34,371 nt of DNA from Longimicrobium sp. Its GTDB lineage: Bacteria > Gemmatimonadota > Gemmatimonadetes > Longimicrobiales > Longimicrobiaceae. The notes below the pieces were generated by a model. The model did not search any database. It had not been told where the DNA came from and saw nothing but the letters and a program-made list of their open reading frames with translations. The position numbers and the translations under genes are program-made. The DNA is taken from the NCBI GenBank assembly GCA_036387335.1, contig DASVTZ010000004.1, positions 1-34,371 of the forward strand, read 5' to 3'. Position 1 is the stretch's first letter; the number at the start of each line of letters is the position of its first letter. Positions 23,412-32,197 of the stretch are shown here, piece by piece.

Positions 23412-23666
23412 GCGTGTAAATCGGCGGAAGCCCTGACAGTGCAAGGGCATCCGCCCATGTTGTGTTCGGGTGGTCTCTATCGGCAATGCGCTTCTTGCCC
23501 GCCTTCCGCCAGTCCATCCGGCAGTCCGTCGAGCATTTGTGCTGGTCCGGCGCAATCGGAATCCACCCACTAACACAAAATTCTGGTGCGAAACCGGCAT
23601 GGGAGCCAACGTGAATGGATAGTGCCGACTCCCGGCGACGCCAATACCCTCCGCCCTAGTTCACTC

Positions 23667-24167
23667 ATGCTCGACATTTCCACGACCGCTGCGGAGTTCA
23701 TTAACCTGATCGGCCCGTACCTTCCTGCGTTAACGGGGTTCCGGACGCAACTGGCGGAGCAGGCTACGAGTGTAGCCAAGGACGCTGCCGGAACCGCTGC
23801 CCGCGCGCTGAGCGAGACAGCTTGGGAGAGGCTCCGCCGGCTTTGGGAACGGATTTCCGCACCTAGTGACGGGAAGCCGCCTATCGGCCCGGCAACACAG
23901 GACGTCATCGCAGCGCCCGAAGACCCGGATGCTCTCGCGGCGCTCCGGCTTCAGCTTCGCAAGCTTCTCCAGCAGGAACCGGATCTCGCGGAAGAGGTGG
24001 CGGGGTGGCTTGAGTCCGTCCGCACCGAATCCGTCTCCGCGCACGGCGACCGGAGTGTCGCCATCGGCGGGGACGTGCGGGAAAGCCTCATCATTACAGG
24101 CGACCAGGCCCGCGTCAACTCGCCGAATAGCAACTCGGTCGGTCGGGGCCGCACACGCGGAGACTGA
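23667..24167 (+). CDS. Small helical partner protein of the TPR/GreAB-C/PIN system
   Basis: A 166-aa protein. Residues about 1-55 form an amphipathic helical segment (EFINLIGPYLPALTGF, ETAWERLRRLWERI). A linker follows, then DALAALRLQLRKLLQQEPDLAEEVAGWL (about 90-118), and a C-terminal glycine-rich motif SVAIGGDVRESLIITGD (about 130-146). This layout recurs in small proteins and N-termini associated with bacterial NLR-like and other conflict systems, where it probably mediates oligomerisation; that is recollection, not a search. The ATG at 23667 is chosen over an in-frame ATG at 23586 because the added residues look unstructured. It ends 5 bases before the large gene. Confidence 0.65.
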   Translation: MLDISTTAAEFINLIGPYLPALTGFRTQLAEQATSVAKDAAGTAARALSETAWERLRRLWERISAPSDGKPPIGPATQDVIAAPEDPDALAALRLQLRKLLQQEPDLAEEVAGWLESVRTESVSAHGDRSVAIGGDVRESLIITGDQARVNSPNSNSVGRGRTRGD

Positions 24168-24172
24168 CCCGA

Positions 24173-27100
24173 ATGCGCTTCTGGAGCTGGCTGAGTCGCG
24201 GATTGAGGAGCCTGCTCGCTGGAGCGAATTCCGACTCCGACGCACACTCCCAAGGAGTTGAGACGCCAACGCAGTCCGGCATGGACACGAGTTCTGCGGT
24301 AGCAGCAGGCGCTCGCGCTGTCGCGATCGGCGGAAACGCGGACAGGAGCACCATCGTTACGGGAGACTACGTAACTGTCCACGTCAGTTACAGTGCACCC
24401 GAAGCTCACGAGAGCCACCAACGCGCCATCGAAACACTCGCCCTCGTGCGGCAGATCGCGGCCAATCAGCCCGCGCATGTTGCCATACCGCCTGCCCCCG
24501 AGGCGGAGCAAACCCGTTGGTCTGCGAAGCTCGACCTAGTCAGAGAGCTGATCAACAGCGGGAAACTGGCGTCGGCGCTGGCGGCGCTTGACGCGATGGA
24601 GCGCGACTCCGCCCCGCCGGCTGTCGATGTGGAGTTGGAGCGTTTGCACCGGTACTCCGGTATCGTACTGTACCGAGTCGGCCGCACTGCAGAGGCTCGG
24701 GAGCGACTGCAGAAGGCTCTGACATACAACCCCCGGGAGTTTTCGACCCTCGCCATCATGGCCGCAGTGCATTCATCGCTTGGCCACAATGACGAGGCTA
24801 TCGGCTTTGCGCAGCGTGCGGTCGCCTTGGATCAAGCGTCCGCGTCCGCATGGGCGATCCTCTGCGACGCAGCGACTGCCGCCGGGCAGGAGGTGGATGT
24901 CCCCGAGGCGATCGCGAGAGCCCCGGAGGTGCTCGTCTCGCGAGCCAACGCCGCGCTTGTAAAAGAAGAATGGACTTCCGCGATCCAGTTGCTCGAAGAT
25001 GCCGCCGGTGCGGCTGGGGCGTCCGGTTACTCCCGAATGCTGCTCCTCGCGCATGCGTACATCGCCCGGAGCCGATCGTCGGACCCGGTGCATGCCGCTT
25101 GTGATCTGAACGCGGCGCGGCGAGTGGTGGATGAACTCCTGGTTACAGTTCCAGAGGACGACGAGAAGCCACGATATGTCAGCCAGGCACTCCTGCTTCG
25201 GGCCGCCGTCCGGGGCCGACTCGGGGATGCAGACGGCGAGCTGCAGGATCTTCGTGCGGCGGTTCGGAACGATCCCAGCTCCACCGCGGCGGTGTTCACC
25301 CTGTCAGCGGCTTACCTGGAGCGCGATAGGCCCGGTGAAGCTGCTGAACTCCTCGCGGACCATCCTGAACTCGGAAATGATCCGATGCTTGGGGCGCTCC
25401 GCCCTTCCATACTTCGGGCTACCGGTCAGTCCGCCGAGCAGGTGCGGTCTGCGCTGATAGAGGCACTCCGCAGGGCTTTCGGCGCACCGAACGAGGCACA
25501 GATCAGGACCATGCTCGCGGAGATTGCGCTGGAGGCGGAGCTGATCGACGCCGCGGTGGATCTGCTCGCCACCGTCACCGAAGCGGACTACTGGTTCCAA
25601 ACCATCCTCCGCGCCAGGATTGCGGACCGGTCGGGGGACGCGCACGGGGCGAATGTCCTGTATCGCCGCGCTGTCGAGACCGCTTCTACGAACGATCAGG
25701 TCGGAGCGCGGATGGAGTGGGCATCGTTCCTCCGTCGCCAGGGCGATCTGGAGGCTGCGCTGGCGCAGCTGACCGCGGCGGACGCAGCTAGTGCCGACGA
25801 GGACACGCGCCGGCGTTACGTGAAGTGGCTGCACGAGGCTGGCGATTACGAACGGGTTGCAGAAGTCGTAGACCGCGCAAACCGCGACGGGATCCGCTCT
25901 GCGTGGGTGCTCGAGGTCCAGAGTTGGCTCGCACACGTCCGGGGGGACGTACCGGGCGAGCTCCGCACCCTTTCAGAGTGGATCAAAGTGGAGCCGGGGC
26001 GCGCAGATGCGCACCTCAACCTTGCACACGCGCACCTGCGTCTGGGCGATCGGGAAACGGCTGCGGCCGTTCTCGATGGCTTTACGCACCTCTCGGTACT
26101 CACTCCAACCGAGGAGATGGGCTTCGCGCAACTACTGTTTGAAGTAGGCCGCGTCGGCGCCGGCTTGGAGATGGCGCTTCACGCTGTCCGGCGGGACCGT
26201 TCCGATGAGAGGCTCAAGGGTGCGTTCGCCCATATGTTCCTGAGTCGTAGGGATTCGGTTCTGAGCACTCCCCCCACCAAGGTTGCGGCCGGGGTGCACG
26301 TGGTTCTTGTGGGACAGAGCGGGGAGCGACAGGAGTACACGATTTTCGCCGATGAACCAGTAGATCCGTCACGCGGAGAGTACCTACCCACGGACCCGGT
26401 CGTTCAGTCACTCATCGGGTTGACAAAAGGAGAACGCGTTGTGCGGCGGCCTGGGGCGCCGACGGAGGCGGTATACGAGGTAGCCGAGTTGAAGCCAGTG
26501 CTGCTGCACATGTTTCATCAGATTCTGAGCCGGTTCGGTCAGGAGCACCCCGACAGCCGGATCATGCAGCAGGTCCACATCGGTGAGGAGCCCTCTCTCC
26601 AGCGGTTCGCGCCCGTCATTCAGTCGGTGTTTCAGCGCGCAGCAGGTGCCGACGAAGCGGTGCGCGTATACGAGGAGCTGAGGGTCCCGCTGGGATCTCT
26701 CGCCGCAATACTGGGACGCAGAATTCCTGATGTTTATGCTTACCTTGCCGGTACCGATGGCAAGCATCTGTATGCGGAGTTCGGGGATGCGCTGCACTTC
26801 GAGTTGGCTGTGCGGGAGGCGTCCCAGCCAACTATCGTTCTGACACGGTCAGCGCTCCTCACTGCGGGTGAGCTCGGGTTTCGACATCAACTACCTGAGT
26901 GGTTTGTGCGCCTGATCGTACCTCGGTCCCTCGTCGACGATCTCGCCGACGAGCTCAGGGAGCTTGAGAAACCGCTGGGTGAGAGCCGACAGACACTGAG
27001 CTCGACCGGAGGCCGGCTCGTCCTCCACGAGTTTACTCATGAAGAGCTTCGCACCGCTAAGGCGGAGCGGGAGGAGGTCCTTCGCTGGGTTCGTGACACG

Positions 27101-27730
27101 TGCTCCGTCGAACCGCTGCCTTCCAATTCGCTCACGACTGCGGATCGGTGGTGGCGTGAGGCCATCGGCACCAGCTCATACGACTCCTACGTTCTGGGGG
27201 TCGCGCTGAACATACCGGTGCACGCGGACGACCTGGGGTTGCGCCTCGTGTCTCCCGGAGATTGTGGCAAGCAAGTACGGGGATTCTCGAGTTCGGCGCT
27301 TCTTACGTCGTTGCATGCGCGGCGTATGCTGGAATCCGCCGAGTACCACCGGCACCTCACGCGGCTCGTGGAACTCCAGCATGTGCACGTACCGGTCTCT
27401 TCAAGCTTATTTGAGGCGGTGCTGTTCGAGGCGGGGTTTTTGGTCGATCCGAGTGTAATGAGGGTATTCGCCCGGCTGTCAGGCGTCTACTCGCTCGCTC
27501 AAGACGCGATCGATGTGGCTGCGGAGCTCATCAGGGCTGTTGCCAAGTCGACCGCCTCTCATCGACTTTACGCGGTGGCGACCCTCTGCATGGAGTACCT
27601 GTGGGACGGCCACCCGCAGCCGGGGACGCTCTCCGCATTCGCCGCCGCTGTCCGCATAAGGTTGTATCTTCTCCCGCTGGCGAGGGACAGCTTCGAGCAG
27701 GCCCTCAATGACTTCCGTCAGGCGCGGTAG
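24173..27730 (+). CDS. Large TPR / GreAB-C-like / PIN-like conflict-system protein
   Basis: A 1185-aa cytoplasmic protein. Residues 43-70 repeat the partner's motif (AVAIGGNADRSTIVTGD). About 110-700 is a long array of TPR-like helices (VLYRVGRTAEARERLQKALTYNP, EAIGFAQRAVALD, DAHLNLAHAHLRLGDRETAAAVL). About 705-770 resembles the C-terminal domain of GreA/GreB (EYTIFADEPVDPSRGEYLP, VVQSLIGLTKGERVVRR, YEVAELKP). About 885-1030 is PIN-like (PTIVLTRSALLTAGELGF; SYDSYVLGVALNIPVHADDL), with a helical C-terminal region. This order matches what I recall as the TPR-GreAB-C-PIN predicted conflict system; the PIN part would be the RNase effector. The first PIN position, usually Asp, is Thr here. Third-position GC is visibly lower than in the che cluster, suggesting transfer. 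Confidence 0.75.
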   Translation: MRFWSWLSRGLRSLLAGANSDSDAHSQGVETPTQSGMDTSSAVAAGARAVAIGGNADRSTIVTGDYVTVHVSYSAPEAHESHQRAIETLALVRQIAANQPAHVAIPPAPEAEQTRWSAKLDLVRELINSGKLASALAALDAMERDSAPPAVDVELERLHRYSGIVLYRVGRTAEARERLQKALTYNPREFSTLAIMAAVHSSLGHNDEAIGFAQRAVALDQASASAWAILCDAATAAGQEVDVPEAIARAPEVLVSRANAALVKEEWTSAIQLLEDAAGAAGASGYSRMLLLAHAYIARSRSSDPVHAACDLNAARRVVDELLVTVPEDDEKPRYVSQALLLRAAVRGRLGDADGELQDLRAAVRNDPSSTAAVFTLSAAYLERDRPGEAAELLADHPELGNDPMLGALRPSILRATGQSAEQVRSALIEALRRAFGAPNEAQIRTMLAEIALEAELIDAAVDLLATVTEADYWFQTILRARIADRSGDAHGANVLYRRAVETASTNDQVGARMEWASFLRRQGDLEAALAQLTAADAASADEDTRRRYVKWLHEAGDYERVAEVVDRANRDGIRSAWVLEVQSWLAHVRGDVPGELRTLSEWIKVEPGRADAHLNLAHAHLRLGDRETAAAVLDGFTHLSVLTPTEEMGFAQLLFEVGRVGAGLEMALHAVRRDRSDERLKGAFAHMFLSRRDSVLSTPPTKVAAGVHVVLVGQSGERQEYTIFADEPVDPSRGEYLPTDPVVQSLIGLTKGERVVRRPGAPTEAVYEVAELKPVLLHMFHQILSRFGQEHPDSRIMQQVHIGEEPSLQRFAPVIQSVFQRAAGADEAVRVYEELRVPLGSLAAILGRRIPDVYAYLAGTDGKHLYAEFGDALHFELAVREASQPTIVLTRSALLTAGELGFRHQLPEWFVRLIVPRSLVDDLADELRELEKPLGESRQTLSSTGGRLVLHEFTHEELRTAKAEREEVLRWVRDTCSVEPLPSNSLTTADRWWREAIGTSSYDSYVLGVALNIPVHADDLGLRLVSPGDCGKQVRGFSSSALLTSLHARRMLESAEYHRHLTRLVELQHVHVPVSSSLFEAVLFEAGFLVDPSVMRVFARLSGVYSLAQDAIDVAAELIRAVAKSTASHRLYAVATLCMEYLWDGHPQPGTLSAFAAAVRIRLYLLPLARDSFEQALNDFRQAR

Positions 27731-27811
27731 AAGAACCCTTATTGTGTCACCTGACCGACTTGAAACACAGGATGGGCTCCGCTCTAGGCGGGTATCTCCG
27801 CGCCCGGCCAA

Positions 27812-29029
27812 TCAGTACCGGAACGCCACCTTGATGCTCCCGCTCCCCTTCTTGTCCATCGCGGTGAGGAGGGCGTCGCGGAGCTGGTCGAGGCGGAAGG
27901 TGTGGGTAAGGAGGGGGGCGAGGCGGGCGCGGCCGTCGGCGACGAGGGCGGCGGCTTCGGTGAAGGCGTGGGCGCCGGCGCCGCCGTGGGAGTGGCCGCT
28001 GTAGCAGAGGCTGCCGCGGATGGTCAGCTCCTTGAGCCAGACCGGGCTCCAGTCGATCCCGTTGAGCTGCGTGCTGTTGCCCAGGAGCACGATGGTGCCG
28101 CCGGAGCGGGTGAAGCGGAGCGCGTCCTCCATGCCGCGCACGCCGCCCACGCACACGTACACCTGGTCGAACCCGCCCACCGCGATGCGCTTGCCGATAA
28201 TCGGCTTGAGGAGGCGTGCGCCCGAGATCTCGGCCAGCGCCTCGAAGTAGTCGCCGCGGCCGCTGACGGTGCGGGCGGCGCCCAGGCGCTCGGCCTGCTC
28301 GGCCTGGAAGGGGTACCGCGCCACGATCGTCACGTCCGCGGTGGGGGCGAGCGCCTGGAGGGCGGCGACGGTCACGAGGCCGATGGCGCCCGAGCCGATC
28401 ACCAGCACGCGCGCACCGGCGGGCGGCAGGTTCGCGCGCACGGCCTGGACGGAGCAGGCGAGCGGCTCGATCAGCACCGCCTCCTCGTCGGCCAGCGAGT
28501 CCGGCACCGCGACGAGCTGGCTCTGGTGCGCCACGAACTCCTCGCCCCAGCCGCCGCCCAGGCCCTTCGTGGTGCCGATGAGCATCCCGGGCGCGAGGTG
28601 GCCGTCGGTGAAGTGCTCGCAACGCGAAGGGTGACCGTCCGCGCAGCCGGCGCAGAGGGGCTCGACGCCGCGCGGGACGCAGGAGAGCAGGGGATTCACT
28701 ACCACGCGCTGCCCGACGCCCCACCCCTTCACCGCCGCGCCCAGCTCCGCCACCGTGCCGACGTTTTCGTGACCGGGGGTGAACGGGAACGACGAAAAGG
28801 GCGAGGTGGAGGGTGATGCGCTCAGCGTCACAATGCCGAGGTCGCTTCCGCAGATGCCGCCCATCCGCGTCTGGATGCGCACCCAGTCGGGGCCGGGGAG
28901 GGCGGGGGAGGGAGCGTCGGAGAGGCGGGTGCAGGAGTGCGGCCCCACGTACAGGCCGGAGTTCAGCCGCCCGGCGCCGGCGGTGACCAGGTAGCGTGGG
29001 ATGGGCGCCGCGAAGGTGACCGCCTTCAC
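27812..29029 (-). CDS. Zinc-dependent alcohol dehydrogenase family protein
   Basis: A 405-aa medium-chain dehydrogenase. Catalytic zinc ligands are in GGICGSD and PGHENVG. The structural zinc loop has four Cys (CVPRGVEPLCAGCADGHPSRC in outline). The Rossmann motif is VLVIGSGAIGLV, followed by the substrate cap and C-terminal KKGSGSIKVAFRY. The GTG at 29029 overlaps the kinase gene stop by four bases. It is the last gene of the lipid-type operon and could reduce a keto intermediate. Its 3' end is duplicated at 18977, 20441 and 23293. It converges with the large PIN gene (81 bases apart) with no clear terminator between them. Confidence 0.92.
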   Translation of the reverse strand: MKAVTFAAPIPRYLVTAGAGRLNSGLYVGPHSCTRLSDAPSPALPGPDWVRIQTRMGGICGSDLGIVTLSASPSTSPFSSFPFTPGHENVGTVAELGAAVKGWGVGQRVVVNPLLSCVPRGVEPLCAGCADGHPSRCEHFTDGHLAPGMLIGTTKGLGGGWGEEFVAHQSQLVAVPDSLADEEAVLIEPLACSVQAVRANLPPAGARVLVIGSGAIGLVTVAALQALAPTADVTIVARYPFQAEQAERLGAARTVSGRGDYFEALAEISGARLLKPIIGKRIAVGGFDQVYVCVGGVRGMEDALRFTRSGGTIVLLGNSTQLNGIDWSPVWLKELTIRGSLCYSGHSHGGAGAHAFTEAAALVADGRARLAPLLTHTFRLDQLRDALLTAMDKKGSGSIKVAFRY

Positions 29030-29925
29030 GCCGGCACCCCCGGCGTCACCACCCGCAGCGCCGCGGGGAGCGATGTGATCTCCAGCCGCGCGCTGCTCGC
29101 GCGGTTGTACTCGCCGTCCGTCTCGTAGGCGGGGGGCGAGTCGAAGTCGAGGGTGAAGGCGCGCGCCTGCTCCACCTTGACCTCGGGCGCGGTGACGTGC
29201 GTTCCCTTGATCGCGGCGCCGAAGATGGAGATGCGGCGCGCGGCCGAGGCGTCGAGGATGCTGACCGCGTCCAACATGCCGTCGGTGAGCGACGCGCCCG
29301 GCGCGATGGCGAAGGCGCCGCCAAAGTTGCGCGCGTTGGCCACGATCAGCATCAGGTGCCGCCCGCGCGAGGTGCCCGCGGCCGTAGTCAGCCCGATGTC
29401 GACGCCGCGGTAGCCGAACAGCTGGCGGACGGCGGAGAACATGTACAGCGCGTTGCCGCGCAGCAGGGGGATGCGACCCACGTCCTCGAGCACGGCGATG
29501 TCGAACCCGAAGCCGGAGACGTTCAGGAAGTGGCGGTCCTCGATGCGGCCCACGTCCACCCGCGTGTCCGGGCCCTCGACGGCCAGGCGCGCGGTGGCCT
29601 CCGGGTCGCCCGCGGGGGAGCCGGTCGTCTTGGCGAAGTCGCACCCCGTGCCGCCCGCGAGCAGCGCCAGGCGCACGTCGGCGCGCGCGCCCAGGATCTG
29701 GTTCGCCACGTTGCTCCAGGTGCCGTCGCCGCCCACGGCCACCAGCGTGTCGAAGCCGTCCTCGATGGCGCGCCGGGCCAGCTCGCCCTCCTGCCCCGGC
29801 CCCGTGCTGACCCGAACGTCGGTGACTCCGTGCGCGGCGAAGGCGGCCTTCACGCGGGGGAGCAAGCGCGAACCCCGCCCCCTTCCGGCGGCGGGGTTCG
29901 CGATGACGCATACCCGGTGGGTCAC
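29026..29925 (-). CDS. Diacylglycerol/sphingoid-kinase family lipid kinase
   Basis: A 299-aa protein of the DAGK catalytic fold. VIANPAAGRGRG at the start, VAVGGDGTWSNVANQIL (nucleotide-binding GGDGT) and LLAGGTGCDFAKT are family landmarks, and PPAYETDGE near the end is the usual C-terminal D-G-E motif. The family includes bacterial DgkB/YegS and eukaryotic sphingosine kinases, and sequence alone does not fix the lipid. The GTG at 29925 overlaps the preceding stop (GTGA); the longer open frame upstream is antisense shadow. In this operon a sphingoid-base or related amino-alcohol substrate is plausible. Confidence 0.88.
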   Translation of the reverse strand: MTHRVCVIANPAAGRGRGSRLLPRVKAAFAAHGVTDVRVSTGPGQEGELARRAIEDGFDTLVAVGGDGTWSNVANQILGARADVRLALLAGGTGCDFAKTTGSPAGDPEATARLAVEGPDTRVDVGRIEDRHFLNVSGFGFDIAVLEDVGRIPLLRGNALYMFSAVRQLFGYRGVDIGLTTAAGTSRGRHLMLIVANARNFGGAFAIAPGASLTDGMLDAVSILDASAARRISIFGAAIKGTHVTAPEVKVEQARAFTLDFDSPPAYETDGEYNRASSARLEITSLPAALRVVTPGVPA

Positions 29926-30620
29926 GGCTGCACCGTCATGGCGAGCTCGCGCAGCGGCTGAAAGGTCTGCACCCCGCCGCGCATCCACATCTCGCGGATC
30001 GGCAGCTCGCTCACCTCCTCCAGCTCGTCGAGCGGCTCCGTCATCGGGTGGGGGTAGAGCTTCAGGTAGCCGCCCTCCTCCTCGCTCTCGCTCAGCGCGC
30101 CCTGCATGGTGATTTCGGCCAGGAAACCACCCGCCTCGTCGAACATGAACGACTGGTGAAGCTGCGCCGCGTCGCGCCATCCGTGCGAGGTGATCGCCAT
30201 CTCCACGATCGGCCGTCCCTCGTCCGACACGCGGACCATCATGCGGCCGTTGCTCGCGTCCGGCTCCATCGACATCTGCACGTCGCGCATGTAGTGCGGC
30301 AGGTGCCAGCGCTCGATGGCGTGCTCACGGGCCTCGCGCGTGGTGGTGCCCAGCAGGAAGGGGTAGAAGGCGGAGTGCGGCATCGCCATCCCCGGCTCCA
30401 CGCGCGGCGAGACGAGGATGCCCAGGATGACCTCCTGGTACGCGCCCACCATGCTCTCGCTGAAGTCGAACGCCATCACCGACAGGATGCCGGAGCCGTG
30501 GTGCAGCTCCGCCGGCTGCAGGTGGCGCGGGAGGATGGCGCGGGCCTGCTCCACCGGGAACTCGAAGAAACCGCCCACCGCGTTGCGGAAGACGTAGACC
30601 GTGGTGCCGTCCTGGCTCAT
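29922..30620 (-). CDS. Acetoacetate decarboxylase-like protein
   Basis: A 232-aa cytoplasmic protein. FFEFPVEQARAILPRHLQP, the beta-barrel strands ILSVMAFDFSESMVGAYQEV and the TTREAREHA segment resemble the acetoacetate decarboxylase superfamily. I do not see the classic active-site Lys context, so it may catalyse another reaction or only bind a lipid or ketone. The ATG overlaps the PLP-enzyme stop (ATGA) and the end overlaps the kinase start. Placement between an alpha-oxoamine synthase and a lipid kinase suggests it works on the amino-ketone product. Family call moderate, function unknown. Confidence 0.65.
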   Translation of the reverse strand: MSQDGTTVYVFRNAVGGFFEFPVEQARAILPRHLQPAELHHGSGILSVMAFDFSESMVGAYQEVILGILVSPRVEPGMAMPHSAFYPFLLGTTTREAREHAIERWHLPHYMRDVQMSMEPDASNGRMMVRVSDEGRPIVEMAITSHGWRDAAQLHQSFMFDEAGGFLAEITMQGALSESEEEGGYLKLYPHPMTEPLDELEEVSELPIREMWMRGGVQTFQPLRELAMTVQP

Positions 30621-31936
30621 TTGAGGATTCCTTCCTGGCGAAGCACGGAGACCAGGATCTCGCTCGCGCGCTCGAGCTGCGCGAAGTTGTGGGCGGCGGA
30701 TACGGAGATGCGGAAGCGCGAGCGGTTCTTGGTGACGGCGGGGTACTTCACGGGCTGCACGTACAGCCCGGACTCCTGCATGCGCCGCCCGATCCCCATC
30801 ACGCGGCGGTCGTCGCGCACCATGACCGGGATGATCTGCGAGGTGGACTCGCCCACGTCCACGCCGTGTTCGGCGAGCAGCCCGCGCATGTGCGCGACGT
30901 TGGCCCAGAGCCGGTCCCGCAGCTCCGGCTCGCGCTGCACGATGCGGAGCGCCTCCAGCACCCCCGCCGCGATCACCGGCGACAGCGCGCACGAGAAGAA
31001 GCGCGAGCGGGAGAAGGCGTCCAGGTAGCGCTTCATCTGGAGCGAGCAGGCCACGTAGCCGCCCATCCCGCCCAGCGCCTTGCTGAACGTTCCCAGGTGG
31101 ATGTCGATCTCGTCCTTGAGCCCGAACTGCTCCGCCACCCCGCCGCCGTTGGGGCCGTAGATGAAGGACGAGTGCGCCTCGTCGATCATGATGCGGGCGC
31201 CGTATCGCTTCGTCACCTCCACGATCTCGGGGAGGGGGCAGACGTCGCCGTCCATGGAGTAGACGCCCTCCACCACGACGAGCACCTTCTTGCCGGCCAC
31301 CTTTTTGAGCTGCTTCTCCAAGTTCTCCGGCTGGTTGTGCCGGAAGAAGCGCGTGTCCGCCTTGCTCAGGATGGCGCCGTCTACGCAGCTCGCGTGGGCG
31401 TTCTGGTCCATGATGACCACGTCGCCCGCGCGCATCAGCCCCGAGATGAGCCCGACGTTGGTGGAGTAGCCGGACGGGTAGATTATGGCCGCCTCGGTGC
31501 CCTTGAAGCGCGCGATCTCGTTCTGCAGCTCCTCGTGCACCTCCATGGTGCCGCTCAGGATGGGCGACCCCGCGGCGCCGAGGCCGTAGCGGTCGAGCGC
31601 GCTCTTGGCGGCGTCGATCACCTCCTGGCGGTACGAAAGCCCCAGGTAGTTGTACGACGACAGGTTCAGAAGCTGCAGCCGGCGCTTGCCGATCGGCTCC
31701 TGCACCTCCACCTGCGGCTTCGGCGCGGCGGCCATCGGCTGGCCCAGGAGGAAGTACCCCGTGGGGCGCACCTCGTCGTACCACTCGTTGTACGGCGTGA
31801 GCACCGCCAGCACGTCGTCGCTGCTCGAGTAGTAGAAGCTGTTGAGGTCGTGCTCCGTGGCGCGCGGGGGCGGGGGAGCCTCGACTTCATCGAGCCAGCG
31901 GTCCGGCTGTACCGCGGCGGTGCTCACACTCTCCAT
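30617..31936 (-). CDS. Alpha-oxoamine synthase, serine palmitoyltransferase/AONS-like
   Basis: A 439-aa PLP-dependent enzyme condensing an amino acid with an acyl thioester. Landmarks are LNLSSYNYLGLS, HASCVDG (PLP-stacking His), VVEGVYSMDGD, IDEAHS (Asp252) and the Schiff-base Lys286 in GTFSKALGG. An N-terminal extension of about 75 residues with FYYSSSDDVLAVLTPYNEWYDE is longer than in E. coli BioF or Kbl and recalls serine palmitoyltransferases, as does SYNYLG. CqsA-like or BioF function cannot be excluded. GGAGGAG 4 bases upstream fixes the start at 31936; the frame upstream is not gene-like. First gene of the operon. The 261 bases before it show no clear promoter. Confidence 0.9.
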   Translation of the reverse strand: MESVSTAAVQPDRWLDEVEAPPPPRATEHDLNSFYYSSSDDVLAVLTPYNEWYDEVRPTGYFLLGQPMAAAPKPQVEVQEPIGKRRLQLLNLSSYNYLGLSYRQEVIDAAKSALDRYGLGAAGSPILSGTMEVHEELQNEIARFKGTEAAIIYPSGYSTNVGLISGLMRAGDVVIMDQNAHASCVDGAILSKADTRFFRHNQPENLEKQLKKVAGKKVLVVVEGVYSMDGDVCPLPEIVEVTKRYGARIMIDEAHSSFIYGPNGGGVAEQFGLKDEIDIHLGTFSKALGGMGGYVACSLQMKRYLDAFSRSRFFSCALSPVIAAGVLEALRIVQREPELRDRLWANVAHMRGLLAEHGVDVGESTSQIIPVMVRDDRRVMGIGRRMQESGLYVQPVKYPAVTKNRSRFRISVSAAHNFAQLERASEILVSVLRQEGILK

Positions 31937-32197
31937 GGGGCTCCTCCAGGTGGATACCGCCACCCGCGTCTGGGTCGGCGGGCCCGCTGAGCGGCTCCTG
32001 CCCCGCATGCTGGCGGGGACGGGGATGGCTCGCGGGACGTCGTCGGGATAGTCGGCGGCCCGGCCCTGCTTGGGCGCGGGACGAGATCGGTTCTGAAGCG
32101 GGTCGTGATGGGCCGGCAAGCGCCGGGTCGCGATGCAGCGGGTCTGTACAGCGTTAGCACTTTTATCGCGCGCGGGAGACAACCGCATTCCACAACG

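Noticed and set aside
23293-23517. 74-codon minus-strand frame with a Cys-containing start region
   Set aside because: It runs through the cupin remnant in antisense and uses the dehydrogenase tail as its end. Only the first 40 codons look protein-like and no family is recognisable.
30689-31990. 433-codon plus-strand frame
   Set aside because: It is the exact complement of the PLP-enzyme gene, His/Arg/Leu-rich, with no motifs.
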